Below are positions 17,635 through 26,681 of a stretch of 64,000 nucleotides of DNA, piece by piece. Position 1 is the first letter of the stretch; each line of letters begins with the position of its first letter. Below the pieces are notes generated by a model. That model did not search any database, was not told the origin of the DNA, and was given only the letters and a program-made list of their open reading frames with translations. A program made the translations under genes and the position numbers. The stretch comes from Acidobacteriota bacterium (lineage in GTDB: Bacteria; Acidobacteriota; Thermoanaerobaculia; Multivoradales; J023), in contig JAJCXO010000177.1 in NCBI GenBank assembly GCA_029263395.1, positions 1 to 64,000 on the forward strand, read 5' to 3'.

Positions 17635-17724
17635 GGCGACCAAGGCGGCGACCAAGGTGCGGCGGCGACCAAGGTGCCACCCGACTCGGCAGACCTACGT
17701 CGATCAAGGTGCCACCCGACTCGG
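17635..17724. repeat. Nested tandem repeats in the kinase leader
   Basis: GGCGACCAAGG occurs three times at 17635-17673, and AAGGTGCCACCCGACTCGG occurs perfectly at 17671-17689 and 17706-17724 (period 35 bp). No gene is visible between the kinase start (17525) and higA (18121); the whole 595 bp consists of these repeats and the 43-bp array. Confidence 0.75.
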
Positions 17725-17767
17725 AACCCGATCGCTCACTACCGGATTCGACCCTTGAATCGAACAC

Positions 17768-18056
17768 CATCTAACGGGTTTTGATCGCAACACGTTCCTC
17801 ACAAGCACATCTAACGGGTTTTGGTCGTGTGAATCCGTTATTTACAAGTGCATCTAACGGGTTTTCGCCGTATGAATCCGTTATTTACAAATGCATCTAA
17901 CGGGTTTTCGCCGTATGAATCCGTTATTTACAAGCACATCTAACGGATTTTGGTCGTGTGAACCCGTTATTTACAAACACATCTAACGAGTTACGGGCCC
18001 CGTAATCCGTTATTTGCACCTGTATCCAACGGTTTACAAGCAAATATACTCGTTAG
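17768..18056. repeat. Tandem array of seven ~43-bp units, each with a TAACGG/CCGTTA palindrome
   Basis: Units begin at 17768, 17808, 17851, 17894, 17937, 17980 and 18023; the first period is 40 bp, all others exactly 43 bp. Each unit starts CATCTAACGG, has a variable ~12-base middle (TTGGTCGTGT, TTCGCCGTAT and so on), then CCGTTATTTACAA. The left and right arms form a hairpin of 6-9 bp. Unit six has a much longer palindrome through TTACGGGCCCCGTAA; unit seven is eroded. There are no unique spacers, so it is not a CRISPR. It lies between higA and the kinase leader. Confidence 0.9.
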
Positions 18057-18120
18057 ATCTTGGGCCCCGATCTCCATTACGGAGACAACGAGGCAGCTCC
18101 TTCGGCGAACTTGCAGCTGA

Positions 18121-18414
18121 TCAGGCCGCCCGGAACTCGACCTTCTGAACCTTCGAAAGATCCATGGACTTCCTAGCGTGCCAAAGATCATAACTGTCTT
18201 GCAAGGCGAGCCAGCTTTCCGGTGACCGCCCCAGTGCTGCAGACAGCCTCAAAGCCATCTCCGGGCTAATCCCACTCCGGGCGTTGAGTAGTCGGTTCAA
18301 TGTAGACGCGGAGACCCCAAGGCTCTCAGCCAGGCTACGGGCACTGAGTTCAAACGGCTCCAGATATATCTCACGGATAAACTCACCAGGGTGTGGGGGA
18401 TTATGCATCGCCAT
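18121..18414 (-). CDS. higA: HigA-family antitoxin
   Basis: A 97-residue XRE-type antitoxin. It begins with the family signature HNPPHPGEFIREIYLEP, then the helix-turn-helix (about 24-65, SARSLAESLGVSASTLNRLLNARSG) and LSAALGRSPESWLALQDSYDLW. HigA binds HigB and represses the operon. Its ATG overlaps the higB stop by one base (TAATG), with toxin first, as is typical for higBA. The 43-bp array begins 65 bp beyond its stop. Confidence 0.93.
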   Translation of the reverse strand: MAMHNPPHPGEFIREIYLEPFELSARSLAESLGVSASTLNRLLNARSGISPEMALRLSAALGRSPESWLALQDSYDLWHARKSMDLSKVQKVEFRAA

Positions 18415-18692
18415 TAGTGGTAGTCCTCGTAGTCGAGTAGATATGCGTTTCCCTCGCGGAACTCAAACGTCAGTCGCCAGTTCCCATTGACTCGGATTGC
18501 CCAGCGTCCTTCCATCTTTCCTTTCAGAGGATGAAGATTGAATCCGGGAATGTCCATATCGTCAATTGAGAAGGCACTATCCAACGCAGCGAGCTGCATT
18601 TGAAGCCGTCTGGAGTGATTGGCCTGAATTCCAGCCTTGCTGCCTGTCGCGAAGAAACGGCGCAGTCCTTTGTGCCGTATCGTCTTGATCAT
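18414..18692 (-). CDS. higB: HigB-family toxin (RelE-like mRNA interferase)
   Basis: A 92-residue ribosome-dependent RNase toxin. Family features are IKTIRHKGLRRFFATGS at the N-terminus, LDSAFSIDDMDIPGFNLHPLKG in the middle, and the C-terminal RWAIRVNGNWRLTFEFREGNAYLLDYEDYH with the basic and acidic residues used in catalysis. Full length and intact. It heads the pair; the promoter must lie in the 53 bp between 18693 and the truC stop. Confidence 0.93.
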   Translation of the reverse strand: MIKTIRHKGLRRFFATGSKAGIQANHSRRLQMQLAALDSAFSIDDMDIPGFNLHPLKGKMEGRWAIRVNGNWRLTFEFREGNAYLLDYEDYH

Positions 18693-18745
18693 CGATAAAC
18701 TGTAGCACGTTGCGCACCACGCAACAATCTACAGGCCTCGCCCTG

Positions 18746-19462
18746 TTAACCCTCGGACTGGCCGTCTACCGTGCCTTCGCCATCGAGCGCCTCGACGTCG
18801 AAACCCATCGCCACGAACGGACTGGCAAGGTCGTCGGACAACTTGGCCCGACAGATCAGTGGCTGCCCGGTCACCGGATGTTCCAAGCTGATCTCCGCGG
18901 CATGTAACACCAGACGATGTAATCCGAAGCGCTGGCGGAAGTAGCGATTGTGCTCGCCTTTGCCGTACTTGACGTCACCGATCATGGGATGACTCAGGTG
19001 TTTGAGGTGACGGCGGATCTGGTGGAGTCTGCCGGTTTGGGGTAACGCTTCCACCAGGGCGTAGCGTTCGAAGGTATCAAGCCGATGAATCAACGTGACG
19101 GCGGGCACCCTCGGACCACCGGGCGACTTGGGAATCGGGTGGTCGACTAGGATCTCTTCTGGCGGAATACCACGCACCAGACCCAGATACCGTTTGCGCA
19201 CCTTGCCGTCTGCAAACAGCTGCTGAGTTTGGCCACAGATCTCGCGGTCGAGCGCAAACACGAGCGCACCGCTGGTGCCACGGTCGAGCCGATGGACGGG
19301 GTGGACGTGGCAACCCACCAAATCTCGCGCCAGCGTCATCGCTACCACACGGTCTTGAGCCCAGCCGCGATGGACAATCATTCCCGACGGTTTGGACACC
19401 ACCAACAGATGATCGTCGCGGAAAAGGATCGGGAGTTCGCTGGACTTCTGGGCTTCGGTCAT
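18746..19462 (-). CDS. truC: RluA-family pseudouridine synthase, TruC-like
   Basis: A 238-residue enzyme that likely makes pseudouridine in tRNA (U65 in E. coli). It has HPVHRLDRGTSGALVFALD with the catalytic aspartate, KRYLGLVRG, ALPQTGRLHQIRRHLKHLSHPMIGDVKYG and RLVLHAAEISLEHPVTG. There is no S4 domain, as in TruC. I chose the ATG at 19462 because it overlaps the stop of a small leader ORF (ATGA); an in-frame TTG lies four codons upstream without a site. The exact RNA target is not proven by sequence. Confidence 0.88.
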   Translation of the reverse strand: MTEAQKSSELPILFRDDHLLVVSKPSGMIVHRGWAQDRVVAMTLARDLVGCHVHPVHRLDRGTSGALVFALDREICGQTQQLFADGKVRKRYLGLVRGIPPEEILVDHPIPKSPGGPRVPAVTLIHRLDTFERYALVEALPQTGRLHQIRRHLKHLSHPMIGDVKYGKGEHNRYFRQRFGLHRLVLHAAEISLEHPVTGQPLICRAKLSDDLASPFVAMGFDVEALDGEGTVDGQSEG

Positions 19463-19485
19463 AGAATACGCCAACGTCCGTCCAT
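19459..19485 (-). CDS. Eight-codon leader ORF overlapping the truC start
   Basis: ATG at 19485-19483 reads MDGRWRIL and stops with TGA at 19461-19459, overlapping the truC ATG as ATGA. It has AAAGGAG eight bases upstream, the best ribosome site in the region; truC has none of its own. Ribosomes could load here and re-initiate at truC. It may be a coupling device only or a regulatory leader peptide. Confidence 0.5.
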   Translation of the reverse strand: MDGRWRIL

Positions 19486-21409
19486 GAAGAGTGCTCCTTT
19501 CGGAGGTTGCTGCGAAGTGTATCCCGCAAAGCTCATCATCTCCCTCGTCACTGTGGCCATCGTCACGATGCTGCTGCCCGGCTCACCGTGCGCCGCCCAG
19601 ACGTCTGCCACCCCAACGCCTGGCCAGAAGACAGCGCTGTGGTTCGATCAACTCGTCGACGTGCCAGCACTCGATCCTGCCGATGAAGAACAGCTCGTGC
19701 AATGGCTCGGGGCCGCTCTGGTGTCGCAAGCAGCCGGTCAGTCACCGACGACCAAAAAACTACCGAAGCCGTTGCGGAAGGACACCGTTCCTCGCATGAT
19801 TTTCGCCTCGGTGAGCGACGGTCAGCACCCTGCCACGGTGATTCGAGGCTCCGGCCTCGGTGTGGCGGCGGCCTGCGACCAGGTGCTCGCCCGGGCCAGT
19901 CAACTCGAGAGCAAGATCCACTGGCTCAAGATCGACCTGGTGCGCGACGTGGTCCATGAGCCAGGTATCAACCCAGCCGTTGCACTCAACTTACCCCGCA
20001 GCCTCTTCGGTCTGGCGTTCGAGCAGCCTCGTGAGATCGCCTTCCTCGCCGAAGAGCTGGTGGCCTACACCCTGGTCAACAGCGACCAACTGCTCAGTCT
20101 CGGGAACATTCGTCAGCGTCCAGGGACAGAATCGCTGCTGGTGAATATCGATCCCAAGTCGCGAGACACACGATGGAATCTCTATCGGTTCTCCGCCGCC
20201 AGTTACTTTGTCGACGGCGAGACCGTGTTGCCCTTGATTCGCGGTCATCGCAGTTTCGACCGCCTGACCCCGGAGCTACTGCTGGATGCCGCCCGCCAAG
20301 GCGGCGACTACCTGAGGCAAGCCGTCGACTCGGAGGGGCGTTTCGTTTATTCCTATCGGCCGAAAACCGACCACATCCGCAATAGCTACAACATCCTGCG
20401 CCATTCCGGCACCATCTACTCGATGATGGAGCTCTACGAGGTCACCCGCGACAAGGATCTGTTGGCGGCTGCCGAACGCGCCATCGGCTACCTTCGTTCG
20501 GCGATCCGGCCTTGTACCCTGGGCAACGTCAGCGCGTCGTGTGCGGTGGAGGACAACGAGGTCAAATTGGGCGGTAATGGGCTGGCGATGGTTGCCCTGG
20601 CCAAATACTCAGAAGCCACCGGCACCTCCCCTTATGCCGACTTGATCACCGACCTCGGCCGGTGGATCGTCGCCACCCAAAACGACCGCGGCGAGTTCGA
20701 GGTGCACAAGCAGCCCTTTCCCGAAGGCCCGCCGGATCGTTTCCGCTCGGAGTATTATCCAGGCGAGGCGTTGCTGGCGCTTCTGCGGGGGTCGCAGACG
20801 CTGGGATCCCAGACGCACGGATCGCAGACGCAGGGGTCGCAGCCGCAAGACGGCGGAGCCAACCCCGGCTGGTTGGATGTCGCCGCCATCGGGGCACGAT
20901 GGCTGATCGAAGTGCGGGACCATGGCGTCAGAACCGAACGCCTGAACCATGACCACTGGCTACTGTACGCCCTCAACGATCTGCACCGACGCCAGCCGGA
21001 TCCGCTGTACCTCGAACATGCTGACCGCATCACCCAGGCGATCCTCGAACGCCAGAACCGCAAGCCCGCCTATCGCGATTGGCTCGGCAGCTACTATCGC
21101 CCACCACGCTCGACGCCTACCGCAACACGATCCGAAGGGCTGACTGCTGCCTACCAGCTCGAACGAGACTTCGGCGACCCCAAAAGAGCCGACGCGATCC
21201 TCGAAGCGATCGAGCTCGGGATACGGTTTCAGCTGCAGACCCAATTTCAGCCGGAGTCGGTGCTCTATCTGCCCGACCCGCAACGCGCCCTGGGGGGATT
21301 TCACCGCAGCCTCGAGAACTTCGAGATTCGCATCGACTACGTGCAGCACAACATCTCGAGCCTGTTGGCCCTGCGCCAGATCCTGCTCGATCGCGTCCAA
21401 GACCGTTAG
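19484..21409 (+). CDS. Exported alpha/alpha-toroid-like protein (six-hairpin glycosidase-like)
   Basis: A ~641-residue protein with a signal peptide (KLIISLVTVAIVTMLLPGSPCAAQ). Residues ~60-225 form an unrecognised domain. From ~240 onward, paired helices with motifs such as GDYLRQAVDSEGRFVYSY, NILRHSGTIYSMMELYE, GNGLAMVALAKYSEATG and YYPGEALLALLRG look like an alpha/alpha barrel of the glucosamine-epimerase/six-hairpin type. A GSQTx repeat (four copies, 15-bp duplications at 20790-20850) sits in a loop. ATG at 19484 lacks a ribosome site; GTG at 19517 has GGAGG ten bases before it and may be the true start. First gene of the CRTAC1 operon. Enzymatic activity is unproven. Confidence 0.75.
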   Translation: MKSAPFGGCCEVYPAKLIISLVTVAIVTMLLPGSPCAAQTSATPTPGQKTALWFDQLVDVPALDPADEEQLVQWLGAALVSQAAGQSPTTKKLPKPLRKDTVPRMIFASVSDGQHPATVIRGSGLGVAAACDQVLARASQLESKIHWLKIDLVRDVVHEPGINPAVALNLPRSLFGLAFEQPREIAFLAEELVAYTLVNSDQLLSLGNIRQRPGTESLLVNIDPKSRDTRWNLYRFSAASYFVDGETVLPLIRGHRSFDRLTPELLLDAARQGGDYLRQAVDSEGRFVYSYRPKTDHIRNSYNILRHSGTIYSMMELYEVTRDKDLLAAAERAIGYLRSAIRPCTLGNVSASCAVEDNEVKLGGNGLAMVALAKYSEATGTSPYADLITDLGRWIVATQNDRGEFEVHKQPFPEGPPDRFRSEYYPGEALLALLRGSQTLGSQTHGSQTQGSQPQDGGANPGWLDVAAIGARWLIEVRDHGVRTERLNHDHWLLYALNDLHRRQPDPLYLEHADRITQAILERQNRKPAYRDWLGSYYRPPRSTPTATRSEGLTAAYQLERDFGDPKRADAILEAIELGIRFQLQTQFQPESVLYLPDPQRALGGFHRSLENFEIRIDYVQHNISSLLALRQILLDRVQDR

Positions 21410-21421
21410 CGTTCCTCGCCT

Positions 21422-23239
21422 ATGAGCTCGAGGTCCGCGCACCTTGGGGTGCGACGTTGGTCACGATCTGGATGGTCACGATCCGGATGGTCACGATCCG
21501 GAGCTGTCGGCCTGACAGCTTGCCTTGGCATCGTCGGGGCGTGTCACGAGCAGGCAACACTTCCGTCGTCGACGGAACCTCAGCCCGCTGGCGCCGCCAG
21601 TTCCACCACGGATGGTGGCGCTGAATGGATCGATGTCACCGAACAGGCCAAACTGGACTTCATCCATCACCACGGCGGCACCGGCGAGCGCACCATGGTC
21701 GAAACCATGGGATCGGGCGGCGGCGTCTTCGACTTCGACGGTGACGGCTGGCTTGATCTCTACCTGGTACAAAGCGGGCCGCTCCCGGATGCTCCCAAAA
21801 GCACCTCGCAAACCAACCAGCTCTACCGCAACCGCGGCCGGGACGCGGCAGGATTTGTCAGCTTCGAGAACACTACGGACAGCACCGGCGGCGGCGACCC
21901 AGGGTACGGCATGGGGGCCTGTTTCGCGGATGTCGACAACGACGGCTTCACCGATATCTATGTCACCAACTTTGGTGCTGATCGACTCTTACGCAACGAC
22001 GGCGGTCGACGCCTGGTCGACGTGACCACAACAGCGGGCATCAACAATGCCGCCTGGGGCACGAGTTGCGCCTTCGCCGACGTTGACCGTGACGGCTGCC
22101 TCGATCTGTATGTCGTCAACTATGTTGACTTCCGCCTCGCCAACCACCAGCGTTGTTTCGAAGACGGGCTCCACGTCTACTGTCATCCGGACGTCTACCG
22201 CGGAGTCGCCGACGTGCTCTATCGCAACCGCTGCGACGGCACCTTCGACGACGTCACCGCCTCCTATGGCGTCCGCAACGACGACCCGCGGGAGTCGAAA
22301 GGCCTCGGCGTAGTGTGGACCGATGTCGACGACGACGGCGACGTCGACCTCTACGTCGCCAACGACTCCACCCGCAACTTCCTCTACCGCAACGAAGGCT
22401 CGGGCCGGCCGTTTCGAGAAATCGGTGTGAGCTCGGGTACCGCCTTCAACGACCAGGGTGTGACCGAAGCCGGCATGGGCACCGACGCCGGCGACGTGGA
22501 TGGTGACGGCCGATTTGATCTTTTTGTCGCCCATCTCGACTTCGAAACCAACACCCTGTATCGCAACCAGGGCCGTGACATGTTCTTCGACACCACCGCC
22601 TCGGCCGGCCTCGCTGCCCCATCGATGCGCCGCGTCGGCTTCGGCTCCAACCTCTTCGACGCTGACAACGACGGTGATCTCGACCTTTTTGTCGCCAACG
22701 GCCACATCCTCGACAACATTCACCAGCAGAAGCCTAGCCTGTCGTATGGCCAGCCGGATCAGCTGTTCTTCAACGACGGCGGAGGCCGGTTCACCCCTGC
22801 TACCACCACCATCGGCTCCCACTTCGAGCAAGCGCTCGTCGGACGGGGGTCGGCGGTCGCCGATCTCGACAACGATGGCGATCTCGACTTAATGATCACG
22901 CACAACAACCAAGCTACGGTGTTGTTGGAGAATCGCAGGCCAAGCCATCACGGTCTGACCGTGCGACTCGTCAGTCGGTTCGGCGGGCGTGACGCGATCG
23001 GCGCCAGGGTCAAGCTGGTACCCGCCGACCCCTCCCAACCTTCCCAAGTCGAGGAAGTCCGAAGCGGCTCGAGTTATCTATCCCAAGGCGACTTGCGGGT
23101 CCATTTTGGCTTGGGTATCGAGACGGAGATCAACCACCTCGAGATCCGTTGGCCGGAAGGCGACACCCAAACGATCCCAGGCAACATTCTGACGATCGAC
23201 GCCGTCAACACCATCGTCCAGGCGGCACCACAACCATGA
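21422..23239 (+). CDS. CRTAC1-type lipoprotein: FG-GAP/VCBS propeller plus ASPIC/UnbV domain
   Basis: A 605-residue surface-type protein. The N-terminus has a 15-bp tandem repeat giving WSRSG three times, then a lipobox-like LGIVGAC. Seven blades follow, each with a calcium-type DxDxDG loop (for example FDFDGDGWLDLYL, ADVDNDGFTDIYVTNFG, NLFDADNDGDLDLFVANGH). The C-terminal ~75 residues are ASPIC/UnbV (RDAIGARV...VRSGSSYLSQGDLRVHFGLG). A cysteine pair (RCFEDGLHVYC) in the central blade matches one in the homologue at 35160. It starts 12 bp after the toroid gene and overlaps the next gene as ATGA. Molecular function is unknown for the family in bacteria. Confidence 0.92.
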   Translation: MSSRSAHLGVRRWSRSGWSRSGWSRSGAVGLTACLGIVGACHEQATLPSSTEPQPAGAASSTTDGGAEWIDVTEQAKLDFIHHHGGTGERTMVETMGSGGGVFDFDGDGWLDLYLVQSGPLPDAPKSTSQTNQLYRNRGRDAAGFVSFENTTDSTGGGDPGYGMGACFADVDNDGFTDIYVTNFGADRLLRNDGGRRLVDVTTTAGINNAAWGTSCAFADVDRDGCLDLYVVNYVDFRLANHQRCFEDGLHVYCHPDVYRGVADVLYRNRCDGTFDDVTASYGVRNDDPRESKGLGVVWTDVDDDGDVDLYVANDSTRNFLYRNEGSGRPFREIGVSSGTAFNDQGVTEAGMGTDAGDVDGDGRFDLFVAHLDFETNTLYRNQGRDMFFDTTASAGLAAPSMRRVGFGSNLFDADNDGDLDLFVANGHILDNIHQQKPSLSYGQPDQLFFNDGGGRFTPATTTIGSHFEQALVGRGSAVADLDNDGDLDLMITHNNQATVLLENRRPSHHGLTVRLVSRFGGRDAIGARVKLVPADPSQPSQVEEVRSGSSYLSQGDLRVHFGLGIETEINHLEIRWPEGDTQTIPGNILTIDAVNTIVQAAPQP

Positions 23240-25029
23240 CACCGCCGTCAACGGTGACCGCTTACCTCGGCTGGCTCCACATCGGCTGGCTTACAGCCGT
23301 GATGGTAGCTTGTGGCGAGGCGCCAGAACAGCAGGCCCTGGCACCCAGCACTAAGCCCACCCTCCACTTTGTCGATGTGGCGTCCGATGTTGGGCTGGAC
23401 GCGTTTCAGCAAGTCAGCGGCGAAGCCGACAAGCTCTACCTACCAGCAGCCACCGGGGCCGGCGTTGCTCTCTTCGACGCCGACGCCGACGGAGACCTTG
23501 ATGTATTTCTGATCAACGGCTCGCGGATCGGCGGCTTCGAGGCTGGGCAAGAACCCACCAACCGCCTATTCCTCAACGACAACCGCGGCCAGACCTTCCG
23601 CGACGTCACCGCCACCAGTGGTCTCGACTCCAGTGGCGCCTGGGGGCAAGGGCTGGCGGTGGCCGACATCGATGGCGACCAAGATCTCGACCTCTACGTC
23701 ACCAACTACGGCGCGAATGCCCTCTACTTCAATCAGGGTGACGGCACCTTCGTCGAAGGTGCCGCCGACGCCGGGATCGACAGCTCAGGGTGGAGCACCG
23801 GCGCCGCCTTCATCGACTACGACCGGGATGGCGATCTCGACCTCTACGTCGCAAACTTCGTACGCTACGATCAGGTGCTGGCAGCCTACGAGGGCCGCGA
23901 CTGGCTCACCCACACCTGGAAAGGGCTCCAGGTAGCCTCGGGACCGATGGGCCTGCCGGCGGCCCAGGACCAGCTCTTCCGCAATGACAGCACCGAACAC
24001 CGGATCCGGTTTACCGATGTCACAACAGAGCTCGGCATCGCGACGGTGGAACCGTCGTACGGATTTCAGCCGACCCTGGCCGATTTCGACGGTGATCGGT
24101 TCGTTGACCTCTTCGTCGCCAACGACTCTCGCCCCAACTTCCTGTGGCGCAACGTTGCCGGCAGCAGCTTTCGAGAATCCGCCCTGGCAACCGGTGCGGC
24201 TTACGATCGAGCCGGCGGCAATCAGGCTTGTATGGGGGTTGCGCTGGAAGATCACGACGGCGACGGCGATTTCGATGTCTTCGTCACCAATTTTGCCGAC
24301 GAGCTCAACACCCTCTACGTTGCGGACAGCTCCGGCTTCTTCCATGACGACACCCTCGCCGCCGGCCTGATCGGCGAAAGCACCAAGCGCAACCTGGCCT
24401 GGGGAACCTTCTTCTTCGACAGCGACAACGATGGTGACCTCGATCTATTTGTGGCCAACGGCCACATCTATCCCCAAGTAGACGGGTTGGCCAGGTCTGG
24501 GTTGACCGACGTGGCTGGCACGCAGTCCTATGCCCAGGCCAACGAGCTCTTCCTCCAAGTTGAGCCCGGGCGGTATCGCGACCACTCGACGGCGGCTGGC
24601 CCTGGACTTGCGGTCCGCAAAGTCAGTCGCGGCGCTGCCATGGGAGATCTCGACGACGATGGGGACCTCGACATAGTGATCAACAACCTAGACGACTCGC
24701 CAACCGTGCTGCGCAACAACTCACAATCGCAGGGGCACTGGCTCAAAGTACTGGTGCGGGGCAGCGGTCGTAATCTCACCGCCATTGGCGCCCAAGTCCG
24801 CGTCGAGGCGGCTGGCCGGCAATACCGCCGCACCGTCCGCTCCAGCGACAGTTTTCTCTCACACCACGATTTACGCCTCCACTTCGGCCTCGGTGCCGCC
24901 GATGCCATCGATCGCATCCTGGTCGACTGGCCCGATGGTTCCACCGAAGCAGTGACCGTAGACAAGATCAACACCCTGGTTGTCATCGAGCAAGGGCCCG
25001 CAACCCATGATGGAATGGGCGGATCATGA
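23236..25029 (+). CDS. Second CRTAC1-type lipoprotein (FG-GAP/VCBS plus ASPIC/UnbV)
   Basis: A 597-residue paralogue of the preceding protein. The start is the ATG at 23236, overlapping the previous stop by four bases; the signal ends in a lipobox, AVMVAC-GE. Seven DxDxDG blades are seen (LFDADADGDLDVFLING, AVADIDGDQDLDLYVTNYG, FFFDSDNDGDLDLFVANGH and others), then ASPIC/UnbV (AIGAQVRVEAAGRQYRRTVRSSDSFLSHHDLRLHFGLG). The central cysteine pair of its paralogues is absent; that blade reads WLTHTWKGLQVASGPMGLP. It overlaps the TPR gene by four bases. Divergence of the two copies suggests distinct partners. Confidence 0.92.
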   Translation: MTPPSTVTAYLGWLHIGWLTAVMVACGEAPEQQALAPSTKPTLHFVDVASDVGLDAFQQVSGEADKLYLPAATGAGVALFDADADGDLDVFLINGSRIGGFEAGQEPTNRLFLNDNRGQTFRDVTATSGLDSSGAWGQGLAVADIDGDQDLDLYVTNYGANALYFNQGDGTFVEGAADAGIDSSGWSTGAAFIDYDRDGDLDLYVANFVRYDQVLAAYEGRDWLTHTWKGLQVASGPMGLPAAQDQLFRNDSTEHRIRFTDVTTELGIATVEPSYGFQPTLADFDGDRFVDLFVANDSRPNFLWRNVAGSSFRESALATGAAYDRAGGNQACMGVALEDHDGDGDFDVFVTNFADELNTLYVADSSGFFHDDTLAAGLIGESTKRNLAWGTFFFDSDNDGDLDLFVANGHIYPQVDGLARSGLTDVAGTQSYAQANELFLQVEPGRYRDHSTAAGPGLAVRKVSRGAAMGDLDDDGDLDIVINNLDDSPTVLRNNSQSQGHWLKVLVRGSGRNLTAIGAQVRVEAAGRQYRRTVRSSDSFLSHHDLRLHFGLGAADAIDRILVDWPDGSTEAVTVDKINTLVVIEQGPATHDGMGGS

Positions 25030-26573
25030 AACGCCTTTCCCCTTGGGTCGTTCTGATCGCGGCTGTCCCCTGGGCATGTTCCGAACCGGTAACCAAATCC
25101 CCTGGCAAATCACCCACCGCAACCGCTGCCACAAACACTGTCGCACCAGCCGCCGCAACCACAAACTCACGGCCCGAAGCCGACTCTGCAACCGCCGCCT
25201 TGTTGACCGAGGTGACGGCACTGCACAAAGTGGGGCGCTACGACGAAGGTCTGATCCTGCTGCAAGCCGAGATCACCGAGGACCCGGACCGTCCCCGCCT
25301 GCACTACAACCTCGGTGTTTTCCAAGCGTCCATGGGCAACTATGAAGCGGCGGTGGCAGCCTTCGAAGAGGAGCTTGCGCGATATCCAGGGCATGTGGAC
25401 AGCCATCGGGCCTTGGCGATCGCCTTGACTCGGGTCGGGCGACTCGACGACACCGTGGTGCATTTCGGGCACTGCCTCGAGACTCGACCCGACGACCCTT
25501 TGTGTAGGTTCGAACTCGGGCGCAACCTGTCGACTCTGGGCTTGTTCAAAGACGCCCGCCCCCATCTCGAGCAAGCTGCCGAGCTACGCCGTGACGCGAC
25601 GGGTTACGCCGAGCTCGCCGTACTGTATCGACGACTCGACAAGCCCAAGCAAGCTTCCCTGGCCTTCAGCCGAGCCTTAGCCGACAACCCCAATCACCTG
25701 CCGACGCTGCTCGGTTACGGCCAGATCCTGACCGCGGTCGGGCGGCAAGACGACGGCGAGATGCTACTGGAGCGGCACCGCCACCTCTCTAGCCTGCAGG
25801 ACCAACTCGAGATCTTCGAGCGCTCGCGAGAGCAATCCGAACCCCAGGCTGAGGACTGGGCTGATCTCGGGCGGCTACATCGTCAGCGCGACGACCGCCC
25901 GGCAGCCAAAGCCGCCTACGAGCAAGCCCTTCAGCACGATGATACCCATGCCGTCGCGGCCGTCGAACTGTCGGCACTCTACTTGGAGGACGGTCAACTC
26001 GCCGAGGCAGAACGCAGCCTCGAGCTAGCGCTGACCGCCGACCCGAACAATCCAGCTCCGTCCTTCTTCCTGGGTTTGCTGCGCTTGAAACAAGGTCAAT
26101 CCGACGACGCCGCCGCGGAGGCTCTCAAACGCTCCTTGGAGCTCGGCAGCTGGCCAGCCCAAGCCTATTTGGACCTCGGCGATGTCTACTTGGAGACCGG
26201 CGAGCTCAACGGTGCCGCGACCACCTACCTCGAAGCGCTCCGCTTGGAACCCCAAAATCCCAAGGTCCACCTGCAGTTGGCCAAAGCAAGTTACCAGGCC
26301 GGGCAGTCGGATTCCGCGGCCAAGGCAGCGCAGCGGGCTGTCGAGCTCGACCCTGGCCTGGACGAGGCCTGGACCCTCCTCGGTGTCCTCCAGTTCGAGG
26401 CTGGCGAAATGCAACAGGCCGAGCAAGCGTTCAGACGAGCCCTCGACGTCGAGCGCCAAGCCTTGCTCAGAGCCGATGCCGAAGATCAACTGCTCGATCG
26501 CTTCCCCGACTCCGTCGAGTCGCAAGAGCTCTTCCGGCGGCTGGTGCGCGAGCTCACTTCCGGCGATTCCTGA
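25026..26573 (+). CDS. TPR-repeat lipoprotein
   Basis: A 515-residue protein with a lipobox (LIAAVPWAC-SE), a T/A/P-rich linker (about 22-60) and around a dozen tetratricopeptide repeats to the end. Examples are PRLHYNLGVFQASMGNYEAAVAAFEEELARYPG and DEAWTLLGVLQFEAGEMQQAEQAFRRALD. TPRs are protein-binding scaffolds. The ATGA overlap with the preceding propeller gene makes it the last cistron of the toroid-CRTAC1-CRTAC1-TPR operon. It is likely a periplasmic or outer-membrane scaffold for those proteins (inference). Confidence 0.9.
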   Translation: MKRLSPWVVLIAAVPWACSEPVTKSPGKSPTATAATNTVAPAAATTNSRPEADSATAALLTEVTALHKVGRYDEGLILLQAEITEDPDRPRLHYNLGVFQASMGNYEAAVAAFEEELARYPGHVDSHRALAIALTRVGRLDDTVVHFGHCLETRPDDPLCRFELGRNLSTLGLFKDARPHLEQAAELRRDATGYAELAVLYRRLDKPKQASLAFSRALADNPNHLPTLLGYGQILTAVGRQDDGEMLLERHRHLSSLQDQLEIFERSREQSEPQAEDWADLGRLHRQRDDRPAAKAAYEQALQHDDTHAVAAVELSALYLEDGQLAEAERSLELALTADPNNPAPSFFLGLLRLKQGQSDDAAAEALKRSLELGSWPAQAYLDLGDVYLETGELNGAATTYLEALRLEPQNPKVHLQLAKASYQAGQSDSAAKAAQRAVELDPGLDEAWTLLGVLQFEAGEMQQAEQAFRRALDVERQALLRADAEDQLLDRFPDSVESQELFRRLVRELTSGDS

Positions 26574-26681
26574 GCGTTCCAGCACCGAACACGCCCCCGA
26601 ACCACACAGGCGGTACGTTGTCAACGTCGAGCCGGGTGTTCAATCGACAACGGGACTCTGCAACGCCGGCCCCAGACGTCA

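Noticed and set aside
17768-18056. CRISPR array
   Set aside because: The units are contiguous and nearly identical throughout; there are no unique spacers of constant length and no cas genes.
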